A DNA stretch of 64,000 nt from Mesorhizobium sp. WSM3860 (GTDB lineage Bacteria; Pseudomonadota; Alphaproteobacteria; Rhizobiales; Rhizobiaceae), in the NCBI RefSeq assembly GCF_002294995.1, contig NZ_NSGF01000006.1, positions 1 through 64,000 of the forward strand, written 5' to 3'. Every line of letters starts with the position of its first letter. The first letter of the stretch is position 1. Positions 7,697 to 15,892 of this stretch are shown here, piece after piece. The notes below the pieces were generated by a model, which was not told the DNA's origin, did not search any database, and worked only from the letters and a program-made list of their open reading frames with translations. The position numbers and the translations under genes are program-made.

Positions 7697-8896
7697 ATGT
7701 CCACCCACGTGCGCCATCCGATCTGGCTTCCGGCTCTCAGGCCCGCCGATGCACGCACCTTCGCTTCGCTCTATGCGGTCGAATCCTTTGCCCGCGCCAC
7801 CATCTCCAGCGTCATCCCGATCCAGGCCTACGAGATCCTGCACAACGAGCAGATCGTCTCGATCCTCTACACCATCGTGTCGCTGCTCGGGCTGTCGGTG
7901 ACGCTGTTCATGCCGATGCTGATCCGCCGCTTCGCGCGGCGCTGGGTCTACACAGCCGGCTGCCTGATGCTGGCGATCGGCTCGGCGTTCTTCGTCACCC
8001 ACACGCTGCCGGGACAACTCGCCGGGATGCTGTGCCGCGTCATGGGGGCGAGCGCGCTGTCCATCACGCTTAACCTCTACATCAGGGACCACATCCGCAA
8101 GACCGACTTCATGCAGGCGGAATCGCTGCGCATGGCTTGGTCGATGTTTGCCTGGACCGGCGGACCGACGCTTGGCATTTTCCTCTATACGCGCTTCGGC
8201 ATCTATGCCGCGCATGGCGCGGTCGTGGCTTTCGCGCTGGCGCTGCTGGCGCTGTTCTGGACCTACCGGCTGGGCGACAACCCCTCGATCCGTCCCGGCA
8301 AGAGCCGTCCGGTCAATCCGCTCGCCAATATCGGCCGCTTCGTCGCGCAGCCGCGGTTGCGTCTCGCCTGGCTGATCGCCTTCGGCCGCTCGTGTTTCTG
8401 GACGACCTTCTTCGTCTATGGCCCGCTCTTCATGGTGATCACGGGCGAGGGCAAGCTTGCCGGCGGACTACTGGTTTCGGCAGGCAATGCGCTTCTGTTC
8501 ATGGCGATCTTCTGGGGCAAGGCCGGAAAGCGCTTCGGCGGCCGTCGGACCATGGCTTTCGCCTATTTCGCCATGGCGGCGATGCTTTTCGCCGCCGGCG
8601 GCGTCGGCGTGGAAGCGCCGCTGCTCACCGCCGCCTTCCTGCTCGGCGGCGCCTTGTTCACCATCGCGCTCGACGCGCTGGGCTCGACCGCCTTCATGCG
8701 CTCGGTGCGCTCCTATGAAAGGGCGCAGATGGCGGCGGTCTACCGCACCTATCTCGACTTTTCCGAACTGACGCCGCCGCTGGTCTATTCGGTGGTGCTC
8801 TCCTTCTTCGGTCTCGGCTCGGTGTTCGTCACGCTCGGCCTGTTGGCCGCCTTTTGCGGCTTCTTCACCTGGCGCTACCTGCCGAAGTCGCTTTGA
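7697..8896 (+). CDS. MFS transporter
   Basis: A 399-residue major facilitator protein with about twelve predicted membrane helices in two halves separated by a loop near residues 190-210 (RLGDNPSIRPGKSRPVNPL). The start ATG 7697 follows CGGAGGG with good spacing; a longer in-frame version has no such site. The sequence does not show the antiporter motifs of drug exporters clearly, so the substrate is open. The 221-bp gap upstream holds the divergent promoters of this gene and the DUF1624 gene and nothing else I recognise. The 3' end overlaps the convergent Rieske gene by 32 bp. Confidence 0.8.
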   Translation: MSTHVRHPIWLPALRPADARTFASLYAVESFARATISSVIPIQAYEILHNEQIVSILYTIVSLLGLSVTLFMPMLIRRFARRWVYTAGCLMLAIGSAFFVTHTLPGQLAGMLCRVMGASALSITLNLYIRDHIRKTDFMQAESLRMAWSMFAWTGGPTLGIFLYTRFGIYAAHGAVVAFALALLALFWTYRLGDNPSIRPGKSRPVNPLANIGRFVAQPRLRLAWLIAFGRSCFWTTFFVYGPLFMVITGEGKLAGGLLVSAGNALLFMAIFWGKAGKRFGGRRTMAFAYFAMAAMLFAAGGVGVEAPLLTAAFLLGGALFTIALDALGSTAFMRSVRSYERAQMAAVYRTYLDFSELTPPLVYSVVLSFFGLGSVFVTLGLLAAFCGFFTWRYLPKSL

Positions 8897-10055
8897 ATGT
8901 CGCGTGGCGCCCCTGTACCCACTCGTGGAAGCGGCGCAAATCGTATTCCTCGGGCATCAGCACGCCGCCCTTGTGGCAGATCGAGTGCAGGCCCTTCTGG
9001 TTGATCTCGCAGATCGCGGCATCCTCTTCCAGCACCTGGGTGCCGAAGGCGACGATGTTGTCGATATCGGTTTGTGCGAGCGCATCGGGCGCGAACAGCC
9101 ATTCGGCGGTGAGCTCGGTCTGCTCGGAGCCGAGCGCGCTCAGCCGCACCGTGCGGACATAGTCGACATGGCCGACGATGAACATCGAGGGCAGCGAGGT
9201 GGCGTAGGTCTGGCCGGCGGCTCGCTCGGCACCCGTCAGGCCGGCAAAGACCGGTCCATGGACGCGTCCGTCGCGCGACCAGGTCTCGGCGCCGGCGCGC
9301 AGGCCGCCGGAAAACTCCGGCGCATCGTTGTCCGCATGATGCGCCCATTCCGGATCGTCATGCCTCGCCATCAGGCCGCGGCCATAGATCGGCACCAGCC
9401 GCGACAGGTCCTTGTGCACTCCAGGGCAATGCAGGCATTCGTTGAAGTTCTCCCAGAAGATTTTCCAGTTGCAGTTCATCACCTTGCTGAGCCGGTGCCC
9501 GCTGAGCAGCGTCTCCAGAGGCCAGTTCGACAGATCGCCGGAGGCGGAGTCGAAGGAGGCTTCCGCCGAGCCGTCGGGATCCTCTGCCAGATTGATGAAG
9601 ACGAAGCCGCGCCACAGAGACAGCGCCACCCGGTAGAGCGGGTAGTCGGCCTTGTCGAAGCCCTCGGGCAGCGATTTCGACGGGACGCGGACAAGATCGC
9701 CGCGCAGCGAATAGGACCAGGCGTGGTAGGGACAGGTGAGCAGCCTCGCCTTCAGCCGCCCTTCGCTCTCCTGGCAGAGCTCCGAGCCGCGATGGCGGCA
9801 GGTGTTGTGAAAGGCGCGCAAGCTGCCGGTCTCGTCGCGCAGCACGACGATCTCCTGCGAGCCGACGCGGACGATGCGGAATGCGAGCGGTTCCGCGAGA
9901 TCGGCTTCGCGGCACACCATTAGCCAGCTCCGATATCAGATCGCTTCGAGATCGAGCCGGTAAGCATCGGCTTCCCGATACGCCGCTGCAGGCAATGTCG
10001 GCTCGAGGCTGGTGAGGCCATTGTAGCGGCTGCTTTCGCTAGGATTTGGCTGCAT
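8865..10055 (-). pseudogene. Rieske non-heme iron oxygenase alpha subunit, interrupted by in-frame TGA
   Basis: Reading from ATG 10055 (preceded by AGGGGAG) gives an N-terminus that ends at TGA 9938-9936 after AYREADAYRLDLEAI. The same frame resumes directly with YRSWLMVCREADLAEP and runs to the stop at 8865. Together the parts make about 396 codons, the normal size for glycine-betaine, stachydrine or carnitine-type Rieske oxygenases. The Rieske cluster C-x-H (CRHRGSELC) and C-x2-H (TCPYHAW) and the mononuclear iron motif NFNECLHCPGVH are intact downstream. Restart at ATG 9920 would give 351 residues lacking the first helix region. Either this is a recent nonsense mutation, a sequencing error, or a short restarted protein. 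The family demethylates quaternary amines; no reductase partner is adjacent. Confidence 0.75.
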
Positions 10056-10194
10056 AAGCGGCTCCCCTTGGCTGGCGACAGCCGACACCCGGACAGGGTC
10101 GTTGTCAATTGCGGCCATTGTGGTGTCCCGGTGCCGCCCTTAAGGTCGCTTCGTAATCGCCCGCGGTCTCGCCGGCTGCCCAGGATTGCAAAGC

Positions 10195-10881
10195 ATGCCT
10201 GCAAGAACGATGTCGCTTACCGAGGAGCTGGTCGCCCGCTGTTTTCGCGCGGTCGAAGACCCAGGGCCCGATCCTGATGCCGAGCATCTCGCGGACAGCG
10301 ACTATGAAGCCATGCTGGATGCATTCGAGGTCGAGCTACCTGCAACCGAGCCTCTCTGGCTGTTCGGCTACGGCTCGCTGATCTGGAAGCCCGAGATCGA
10401 GCATGTCGAGGAGCGCGTCGCCGTGGCACGCGGCTGGCATCGCTCCTTCTGCATGAAGATGACGCGCTGGCGCGGCACCAAGCAAAGCCCCGGCCTGATG
10501 ATGGCGCTGGATCGTGGCGGCCAATGCAAGGGCGTTGCTTTCCGCCTGAACGGTGGCGACCGCCGGCAGGCGCTGGACAGGCTTTTTCGCCGCGAGATGA
10601 CGCTGAAGCCGACCAGCTACCGGCCGCGCCTGCTGCAACTCGCAACCGACAAAGGGCAGTTGAGAGCGCTTGCCTTCGTCATCAATCGCCAAGGCACGAC
10701 CTATGCCGGCCCACTCAACGAAGACGAGGTGATCGAAAGGCTGGCGACCTCGTGCGGCCACTGGGGTTCAGGCGCCGACTATCTCTACAACACCGTGAAG
10801 AACCTCGAACAGCGCGGTATTCACGACCGCCATTTGTGGCGATTGCAGCAGCTCGTTGCCGAGCGGATCGCCGGATCTTAG
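10195..10881 (+). CDS. chaC: ChaC-family glutathione-specific gamma-glutamylcyclotransferase
   Basis: A 228-residue protein. The family signature FGYGSLIW lies at 57-64 and binds the gamma-glutamyl group; MKMTRWRGTKQSPGLMMALD and the RREMTLKPTSYRP region, which holds the probable catalytic glutamate, follow. ChaC enzymes release 5-oxoproline and Cys-Gly from glutathione in the cytosol. The start ATG 10195 has AGGA nine bases upstream; a TTG three codons earlier is less likely. It is a single gene divergent from the Rieske gene. The name reflects family membership and not a demonstrated link with calcium antiport. Confidence 0.85.
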   Translation: MPARTMSLTEELVARCFRAVEDPGPDPDAEHLADSDYEAMLDAFEVELPATEPLWLFGYGSLIWKPEIEHVEERVAVARGWHRSFCMKMTRWRGTKQSPGLMMALDRGGQCKGVAFRLNGGDRRQALDRLFRREMTLKPTSYRPRLLQLATDKGQLRALAFVINRQGTTYAGPLNEDEVIERLATSCGHWGSGADYLYNTVKNLEQRGIHDRHLWRLQQLVAERIAGS

Positions 10882-10963
10882 TCCCAAACCGGTGCCGCAA
10901 TCACGCTGCGGCGTGACGGAATTTGGTTTGCCGGTCGCGACGATTCTGCCTATAGTCGGTGGC

Positions 10964-11138
10964 GTCGTCGGTTCCGTTTTTGGAGCCAAGAGGGAATGCG
11001 GTGAGGGTGGACTTTTTGCCCAAAGCCGTTGCTGCCCCCGCAACTGTATGCGGTAGTCCTCTCCATAGACCACTGAGGTTTGTCCTCGGGAAGGTGGGGA
11101 AGGGCGCGAATCCGCGAGCCAGGAGACCTGCCGGCGAC
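10964..11138 (+). ncRNA. Cobalamin (AdoCbl) riboswitch
   Basis: The region upstream of cbtB has the conserved elements of a B12 riboswitch in the right order: a GAGGGAATGCGGTGAGG box near 10990-11006, the core GCTGCCCCCGCAACTGTA near 11030-11048, CCACTG near 11070, GGGAAGG near 11087, and the B12 box GAGCCAGGAGACCTGCC at 11116-11132. GTCGTCGG at 10964-10971 pairs with CCGGCGAC at 11131-11138 to close stem P1. It should repress cbtB-cbtA-cobP-cobO when adenosylcobalamin is plentiful. The box-to-start distance (about 55 bases) suits control of translation or of early termination. Confidence 0.93.
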
Positions 11139-11186
11139 AGGAAAGTTGACTTCGATGCCCTCGGGTGGAGGGCGAAAGGACAAGAC

Positions 11187-11366
11187 ATGAATACCGCTTC
11201 CGTCTCCCTCGGCGCCTCCGTCTCCTCGCAGTCGCGCATCATGCAGTTGGCTCTCGCCGCGCTGCTCGGCATTTTCGTCGTCGGTTTCGTCGGCTTCTCG
11301 CACATCGATGCGGTCCACAACGCTGCCCACGACTATCGTCACTCGATGGCTTTTCCCTGCCACTGA
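11187..11366 (+). CDS. cbtB: Cobalt transporter subunit CbtB
   Basis: A 59-residue protein with one membrane helix (about 18-40, MQLALAALLGIFVVGFVGFS) and a histidine-rich C-terminal end HNAAHDYRHSMAFPCH thought to bind cobalt. This size and layout are characteristic of CbtB, which works with CbtA in cobalt uptake. The gene follows the cobalamin riboswitch directly and sits 15 bp before cbtA. ATG 11187 has AAAGGA upstream. Confidence 0.92.
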   Translation: MNTASVSLGASVSSQSRIMQLALAALLGIFVVGFVGFSHIDAVHNAAHDYRHSMAFPCH

Positions 11367-11381
11367 CGAAGGCCCGATATC

Positions 11382-12176
11382 ATGAATCTGTTTCGCAACG
11401 TCGTGTTCATCGCGGCGATCGCTGGGCTCGTGGCGGGCATCGCCCTTGCCTGCATGCAGGCCTATGCGACCGTGCCGCTGATCCTCAAGGCGGAAGTCTA
11501 TGAAAAGGCAGGGGGCGGTCATCACCACGACCATACCGCCGCCGCCAACAGCAATGCGATGAGTTCGGCCGCTCCGGCTGACAATGCGATGAGCAGCGCC
11601 ACTCCTGCGTCGACGGGAGCGGCTGCTCCGACGGAGGACGAGGGCTGGGCTCCGGCCGACGGCTTCGAGCGCTTCGCCTTCAACGTGGTCGCCAACATCG
11701 TCACCGGCATCGGCTTCGCGCTGATCCTGGTCGCGGTCTCGGAATTCGCCGGCGGTATCGGCAACTGGCGCCAGGGCGTGTTCTGGGGTCTTGCCGGCTT
11801 TGCAGTTTTCACGCTCGCGCCCGGCCTAGGCCTGCCGCCGGAACTGCCGGCCATGCCGGCGGCAGAACTTCTGCCGCGCCAGATCTGGTGGATTTCGACG
11901 GTGGCCGCGACCGCGGTCGGCCTTGGATTGATCGCCTTCCGCAAGTCGCTGCCCTTGGCAATTCTGGCGGTCGTGCTGGTTGTCGCTCCGCACATAGTCG
12001 GCGCGCCGCAGCCCGTCAGCTTCGAGACGGCGATTCCCGAGGGGCTGCACCATCAGTTCGTGGTGGCGGTGACGCTCACCGATCTGGTCTTCTGGCTGGT
12101 GCTCGGTGCGGGCCTCGGTGTGGTGCGCGGCCGCTTCGCCGGCACGGCGACCAGCCTGCGCGACAGCTTTGCCTGA
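11382..12176 (+). CDS. cbtA: Cobalt transporter CbtA
   Basis: A 264-residue inner-membrane protein of the CbtA family. The first helix (about 5-30) is followed by a histidine-rich stretch GGGHHHDHT at about 44-52 and a low-complexity Ala/Ser/Thr loop to about 85. Then come about five more helices with NVVANIVTGIGFALILVAVS, PGLGLPPELPAMP and HIVGAPQP motifs typical of the family. With CbtB it imports Co2+ for corrin synthesis. It is controlled by the riboswitch upstream of cbtB and overlaps the beginning of the cobP reading frame. Confidence 0.92.
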   Translation: MNLFRNVVFIAAIAGLVAGIALACMQAYATVPLILKAEVYEKAGGGHHHDHTAAANSNAMSSAAPADNAMSSATPASTGAAAPTEDEGWAPADGFERFAFNVVANIVTGIGFALILVAVSEFAGGIGNWRQGVFWGLAGFAVFTLAPGLGLPPELPAMPAAELLPRQIWWISTVAATAVGLGLIAFRKSLPLAILAVVLVVAPHIVGAPQPVSFETAIPEGLHHQFVVAVTLTDLVFWLVLGAGLGVVRGRFAGTATSLRDSFA

Positions 12177-12690
12177 TCGCGCCGAGGGCCATCTGACCTT
12201 CATCATCGGCGGTGCGCGCTCCGGCAAGAGCGCGCATGCCGAAAACCTGGCGACGGCAAGCCCGTCACCTTGGGCCTATATCGCCACCGCGCAGGCCTAT
12301 GACGAGGAGATGCGCGAGCGCATCGCGCTGCATCGCTCGCGCCGTGGCAAAGGCTGGGTCACCGTCGATGCGCCGCTCGACCTGGTAGGCGCGATCGAGG
12401 CCTTGCCCGATCACCAGCCGGCGCTCATCGATTGCCTGACATTGTGGCTGACCAATCATATGCTGGCGGACCATGATGTCGAGGCCGAGTGCCGGCGGCT
12501 CTCGCATGTGCTGTCGCAGCCGCGCGGACCGTGGTTTGTGGTGTCTAACGAAGTCGGGCTCGGCATCGTGCCGGACAATGCGCTGGCGCGCCGGTTCCGC
12601 GACGCCGCAGGGCGGCTCAACCAGCAGGTCGCGGCTGTCGCCGACAGCGTGCTGATGATGGTGGCGGGGCTGCCGCTCAAGGTGAAGTGA
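12169..12690 (+). CDS. cobP: Adenosylcobinamide kinase / adenosylcobinamide-phosphate guanylyltransferase
   Basis: A bifunctional CobU/CobP protein of about 173 residues. The P-loop LTFIIGGARSGKSAHAE is at the N-terminus, followed by RIALHRSRRGKGW (the region holding the guanylylated histidine), DCLTLWL and VSNEVGLGIVPDN, all family signatures. It phosphorylates adenosylcobinamide and then transfers GMP in the lower-ligand assembly branch. The start is uncertain: TTG 12169, which overlaps the end of cbtA, gives the usual N-terminal length; an ATG at 12106 lies well inside cbtA. Also called cobU. It is followed one base later by cobO. Confidence 0.88.
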   Translation: MPDRAEGHLTFIIGGARSGKSAHAENLATASPSPWAYIATAQAYDEEMRERIALHRSRRGKGWVTVDAPLDLVGAIEALPDHQPALIDCLTLWLTNHMLADHDVEAECRRLSHVLSQPRGPWFVVSNEVGLGIVPDNALARRFRDAAGRLNQQVAAVADSVLMMVAGLPLKVK

Positions 12691-12691
12691 C

Positions 12692-13321
12692 ATGGCCGAG
12701 ATCAAAGACACGATCATTGACGGCAAGGATGCCGAACGCCATCGCGCCAAGATGGCCAAGCGCAAGGCGGTGCAGGATGCCGAGGTGGCCGGCAAGACGA
12801 TCGAGAAGGGACTGCTGATCGTCAACACGGGGCCGGGCAAGGGCAAGACCACGGCTGCCTTCGGCCTGGCGCTGAGGATGCTCGGCTACGGCAAGCGTGT
12901 CGGCGTCGTCCAGTTCATCAAGGGCAAATGGCACACGGGGGAGAAGGATGCCTTCGCCGCTTTCGGCGATCGCGTCGTCTGGCACGCGATGGGCGAGGGC
13001 TTCACCTGGGAGACGCAGGACCTGAAGCGCGACATTGCCGCGGCCGAGGCTGCCTGGGCGAGGGCGCTCGAGCTGATTGCCGACCCCTCTATCAGCCTCG
13101 TGGTGCTCGACGAGCTCAACATCGCGCTGCGCTACGATTATCTCGACCTGGAAAAGGTGGTCGCGGCGCTGAAGGCGCGCCGCGAGGGCCTGCATGTCGT
13201 CGTCACCGGCCGCAACGCCAAGCCGTTGCTTGTGGAGGCCGCTGATCTCGTCACCGAGATGGGGCTGACCAAGCACCATTTCTCGGCCGGCGTTAAAGCG
13301 CAGCACGGAATTGAATTCTGA
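12692..13321 (+). CDS. cobO: Cob(I)yrinic acid a,c-diamide adenosyltransferase
   Basis: A 209-residue CobO/BtuR/CobA-type ATP:corrinoid adenosyltransferase. The P-loop GPGKGKTT occupies 47-54, FIKGKWHTGE follows, and the VVLDELNIALRYDYLD segment (about 132-147) is the family's Walker-B-like region. It attaches the 5'-deoxyadenosyl ligand to cobalt. It begins one base after the cobP stop, so the two are co-transcribed and probably coupled. In the well-known order of Pseudomonas denitrificans, cobW and cobN lie between cobP and cobO; here they are absent. It converges on cobD with only six bases between stop codons. Confidence 0.93.
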   Translation: MAEIKDTIIDGKDAERHRAKMAKRKAVQDAEVAGKTIEKGLLIVNTGPGKGKTTAAFGLALRMLGYGKRVGVVQFIKGKWHTGEKDAFAAFGDRVVWHAMGEGFTWETQDLKRDIAAAEAAWARALELIADPSISLVVLDELNIALRYDYLDLEKVVAALKARREGLHVVVTGRNAKPLLVEAADLVTEMGLTKHHFSAGVKAQHGIEF

Positions 13322-13327
13322 AGCGCC

Positions 13328-14317
13328 TTAGCCGCTGATCAGAATGGTCAGGTAGATCACCGTCGCCGACAGGACCGCGAACAGGCCGATCAGCAGCCCG
13401 TCGGCGACGCGATAGAGTTCCAGTGCCTGCCTTATGTCGGTGCTTTCGGCCTCGCGCCTGCCGCCTTCGCCCATGAAGGCATCCTCGACGACGTCGCCGC
13501 CGTAACTGCGCGGTCCGGCCAGGGCGAGCCCCAGCGCGCCGGCCATGGCGGCTTCCGGCCAGCCGGCATTGGGCGAACGGTGCTTCTTCGCGTCACGCCG
13601 CATGACCTGCCAGGCGTTGCGGGGGTCGGCGCCCTTGACGACGAAGGCCGCCAGCACAATCAGCAGGCCGGTGAGCCGCGATGCCGGCAGGTTGACCAGG
13701 TCGTCGAAGCGAGCGGCCGCTCGGCCGAAGGCCTCGTATTTCGGCGTGCGGTGGCCGATCATCGAATCGGCGGTGTTGGCCGCCTTGTAGGCAGCACCCC
13801 CGGCCAAACCGCCGACACCGGTCCATATGGCGGGCGCGACGATCCCGTCGGAGAAATTCTCGGCCAGGCTTTCGATCGCGGCGCGGGCAACGCCCGCCTT
13901 GTCGAGCTTGTCCGGATCGCGGCCGACGATGCGCGAAACGGCGATGCGGCCGAGCGTCAGGCCGCCGGTCTCCAGCGCATCGGCGACATCCTCGACATGC
14001 TCGGCGAGGCTCTTCTGCGACAGCAGCGAGGAACTGAGGATGGCCGCGATGACCAGGCCGGATGGAAAGATCAGCCAGAGCAGCACATGCAGCGTCAGGC
14101 CGATGGCCGCCGGCACCAACAGGACGACCAGAAGCGCCTGCACGCCGCGGCGGCGACGCAATTCGTCGGAATCGGTGGCGCGGTTGAGCCTGCGATCGAG
14201 AAAGGATATCAGCCTGCCGATCCAGGTTACCGGATGACCTATGGCGTTGAACAGCCAGTCCGGATAGCCAAGGGCACGTTCGATGGCGAGTGACAGGAAA
14301 GCGATTAGGATCGACAT
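13328..14317 (-). CDS. cobD: Adenosylcobinamide-phosphate synthase (CobD/CbiB)
   Basis: A 329-residue membrane protein of the CbiB/CobD family, with helices at about 60-100, 205-225 and 300-325. Family motifs include GHPVTWIGRLISFLD near residue 27, VSRIVGRDPDKLD, ESLAENFSDGIVAP and ANTADSMIGHRTPKYEAFG. It joins aminopropanol (or its phosphate) to adenosylcobyric acid. It is divergent from cobC: its ATG (14317-14315) and the likely cobC ATG (14316-14318) share bases in one CATG. Each promoter must therefore lie inside the other coding region or further away. Confidence 0.93.
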   Translation of the reverse strand: MSILIAFLSLAIERALGYPDWLFNAIGHPVTWIGRLISFLDRRLNRATDSDELRRRRGVQALLVVLLVPAAIGLTLHVLLWLIFPSGLVIAAILSSSLLSQKSLAEHVEDVADALETGGLTLGRIAVSRIVGRDPDKLDKAGVARAAIESLAENFSDGIVAPAIWTGVGGLAGGAAYKAANTADSMIGHRTPKYEAFGRAAARFDDLVNLPASRLTGLLIVLAAFVVKGADPRNAWQVMRRDAKKHRSPNAGWPEAAMAGALGLALAGPRSYGGDVVEDAFMGEGGRREAESTDIRQALELYRVADGLLIGLFAVLSATVIYLTILISG

Positions 14318-15365
14318 GAAGCTTCTAAGCGGAGCGATTGCAGCGGTTGATCACGGTGGCAGCCTTGGCCGGGCAAGCGCTCTTTTTCCCCATGCGCCAC
14401 AGCCTTTCCTTGACCTCTCGACAGGTATCAATCCGCACTCCTATCCGCTTTTCGATCTGCCCGCCACCGCCCTGTCACGATTGCCGGAGGCAGGACGACT
14501 GCGCGAATTGGCCGAAATTGCGGCCAACGCCTATGGCGCGCAGTCGGCGGCGCATATCGTAGCCGCGCCCGGCACGCAGATCCTGTTGCCGCGGGTCGCT
14601 TCTCTGGTGAGGCCAGGCAAGGCACTGGTGCTGGGTCCAACCTATGCCGAGCACGCCAGGGCGGCCGCGATTGCAGGCCACGCGGTTGTGGAGGTGCGCG
14701 ATTTCGACGCCTTGGCGGATGCGGACCTTGCCGTGCTGGTCAACCCGAACAATCCGGATGGGCGAGTGATCGAAAGGGACCGCCTGGTCGGCCTTGCTGC
14801 GCGGCTTCGTGCGAAGGGCGGCCTGCTGGTGGTCGACGAAGCCTTCATGGATGTCGGCCCTATCGAACACAGCCTGGCGGGCGATGTGGGCGAAGGCGGC
14901 ATCGTAGTGCTGCGCTCCTTCGGCAAATTCTTCGGCCTTGCCGGCGTCAGGCTTGGTTTCGCGCTGGCCGACCAACTGACGACCGAGCGGTTGGAGGCGC
15001 AGCTTGGGCCATGGGCCGTCGCCGGTCCTGCGCTTGAATACGGAATCCGCGCATTGGCGGACGCCAAGTGGCAGGGCGGCATGCGGCAACGCTTGGCAGC
15101 CGATGCCAAGCGCCTCGATGAGCTGCTCAGCCGATTCGATATCGCGGTCGCCGGCGGCACCAGCTTGTTCCGCTATTTGTCTTTCCCCGATGCTCAATCC
15201 TTGTTTTCGGCGCTTGGCGAACGCGGCGTGCTCCTTCGTCATTTTGCCGATCGACCGCAGGTCTTGCGCGTCGGTCTGCCCGGCAGCGAAGAGGACTGGC
15301 AGCGGCTCGAGAGCGCGCTTGCAGCGTGGGCCTCGCGGCGCGAGGATGCGCCGAGGGAGTGCTGA
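14316..15365 (+). CDS. cobC: L-threonine-O-3-phosphate decarboxylase-type aminotransferase, cobalamin pathway
   Basis: A 349-residue fold-type I PLP enzyme related to histidinol-phosphate aminotransferase. It has DHGGSLGRASALFP and LDLSTGINPHSYP at the N-terminus, LVNPNNPDGRVI and LLVVDEAFMDV in the middle and the Schiff-base lysine in VVLRSFGKFFGLAGVRLGFAL. This N-terminal pattern identifies CobC/CobD-type proteins that supply aminopropanol phosphate for the nucleotide loop. ATG 14316 is preferred (TAGGA upstream); ATG 14283 would extend into cobD. It is followed three bases later by the tyrosine phosphatase gene. Confidence 0.9.
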   Translation: MKLLSGAIAAVDHGGSLGRASALFPHAPQPFLDLSTGINPHSYPLFDLPATALSRLPEAGRLRELAEIAANAYGAQSAAHIVAAPGTQILLPRVASLVRPGKALVLGPTYAEHARAAAIAGHAVVEVRDFDALADADLAVLVNPNNPDGRVIERDRLVGLAARLRAKGGLLVVDEAFMDVGPIEHSLAGDVGEGGIVVLRSFGKFFGLAGVRLGFALADQLTTERLEAQLGPWAVAGPALEYGIRALADAKWQGGMRQRLAADAKRLDELLSRFDIAVAGGTSLFRYLSFPDAQSLFSALGERGVLLRHFADRPQVLRVGLPGSEEDWQRLESALAAWASRREDAPREC

Positions 15366-15367
15366 CG

Positions 15368-15871
15368 ATGATCCATGTCTGTTCGCTGTCGAAGGTGGAG
15401 GAGACCGTTGCGAGAACCGGCGCGGAGCGCTTGCTGTCGCTGCTCGCCGACGGCACCGAGATGACCCGTCCGGCCTCGATACTGGCCGAAAACCATCTGC
15501 ATCTCGTCATGCATGACATCGTCGCCGCGCAGGAAGGCATGACCATGCCGGGCGAGGAGCATGTGCGCGCGCTGCTCGACTTCGCCTATCGCTGGGACAG
15601 GGCCAAACCGATGGTCGTGCACTGCTATGCCGGTATCAGCCGCTCGACGGCGTCGGCCTATATTATCGCGGCGGCACTGGCGCCCAAACGCGACGAGGCG
15701 GAGCTGGCGAAGACGCTGCGCTTTCTCTCGCCGTCAGCGACGCCCAATCCAAGGCTGATTGCCGTTGCGGATATGTTGCTTGGGCGAGAAGGCCGGATGA
15801 TTGCGGCGGTCGAAGCAATCGGGCGCGGTGCAGATGCCTTTGAAGGGGTTCCCTTCGAACTCAGCATCTGA
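15368..15871 (+). CDS. Protein tyrosine phosphatase-like protein
   Basis: A 167-residue cytosolic protein with the P-loop phosphatase signature HCYAGISRST, nucleophile C86. It starts MIHVCSLSKVEETV and has a beginning typical of the small dual-specificity phosphatase family common in Alphaproteobacteria. It starts two bases after the cobC stop, hence is very likely co-transcribed; whether it serves cobalamin synthesis or is a passenger is unknown. A longer in-frame start inside cobC has no ribosome site. It converges on the creatininase gene. Confidence 0.82.
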   Translation: MIHVCSLSKVEETVARTGAERLLSLLADGTEMTRPASILAENHLHLVMHDIVAAQEGMTMPGEEHVRALLDFAYRWDRAKPMVVHCYAGISRSTASAYIIAAALAPKRDEAELAKTLRFLSPSATPNPRLIAVADMLLGREGRMIAAVEAIGRGADAFEGVPFELSI

Positions 15872-15892
15872 GATTGAGCTCGCACTGTTCAG

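Noticed and set aside
9936..9938. Selenocysteine codon in the Rieske gene
   Set aside because: The TGA stands where an aromatic residue is usual, not at a redox or metal site, and I see no SECIS-like hairpin directly behind it. Nonsense mutation or sequence error is simpler.
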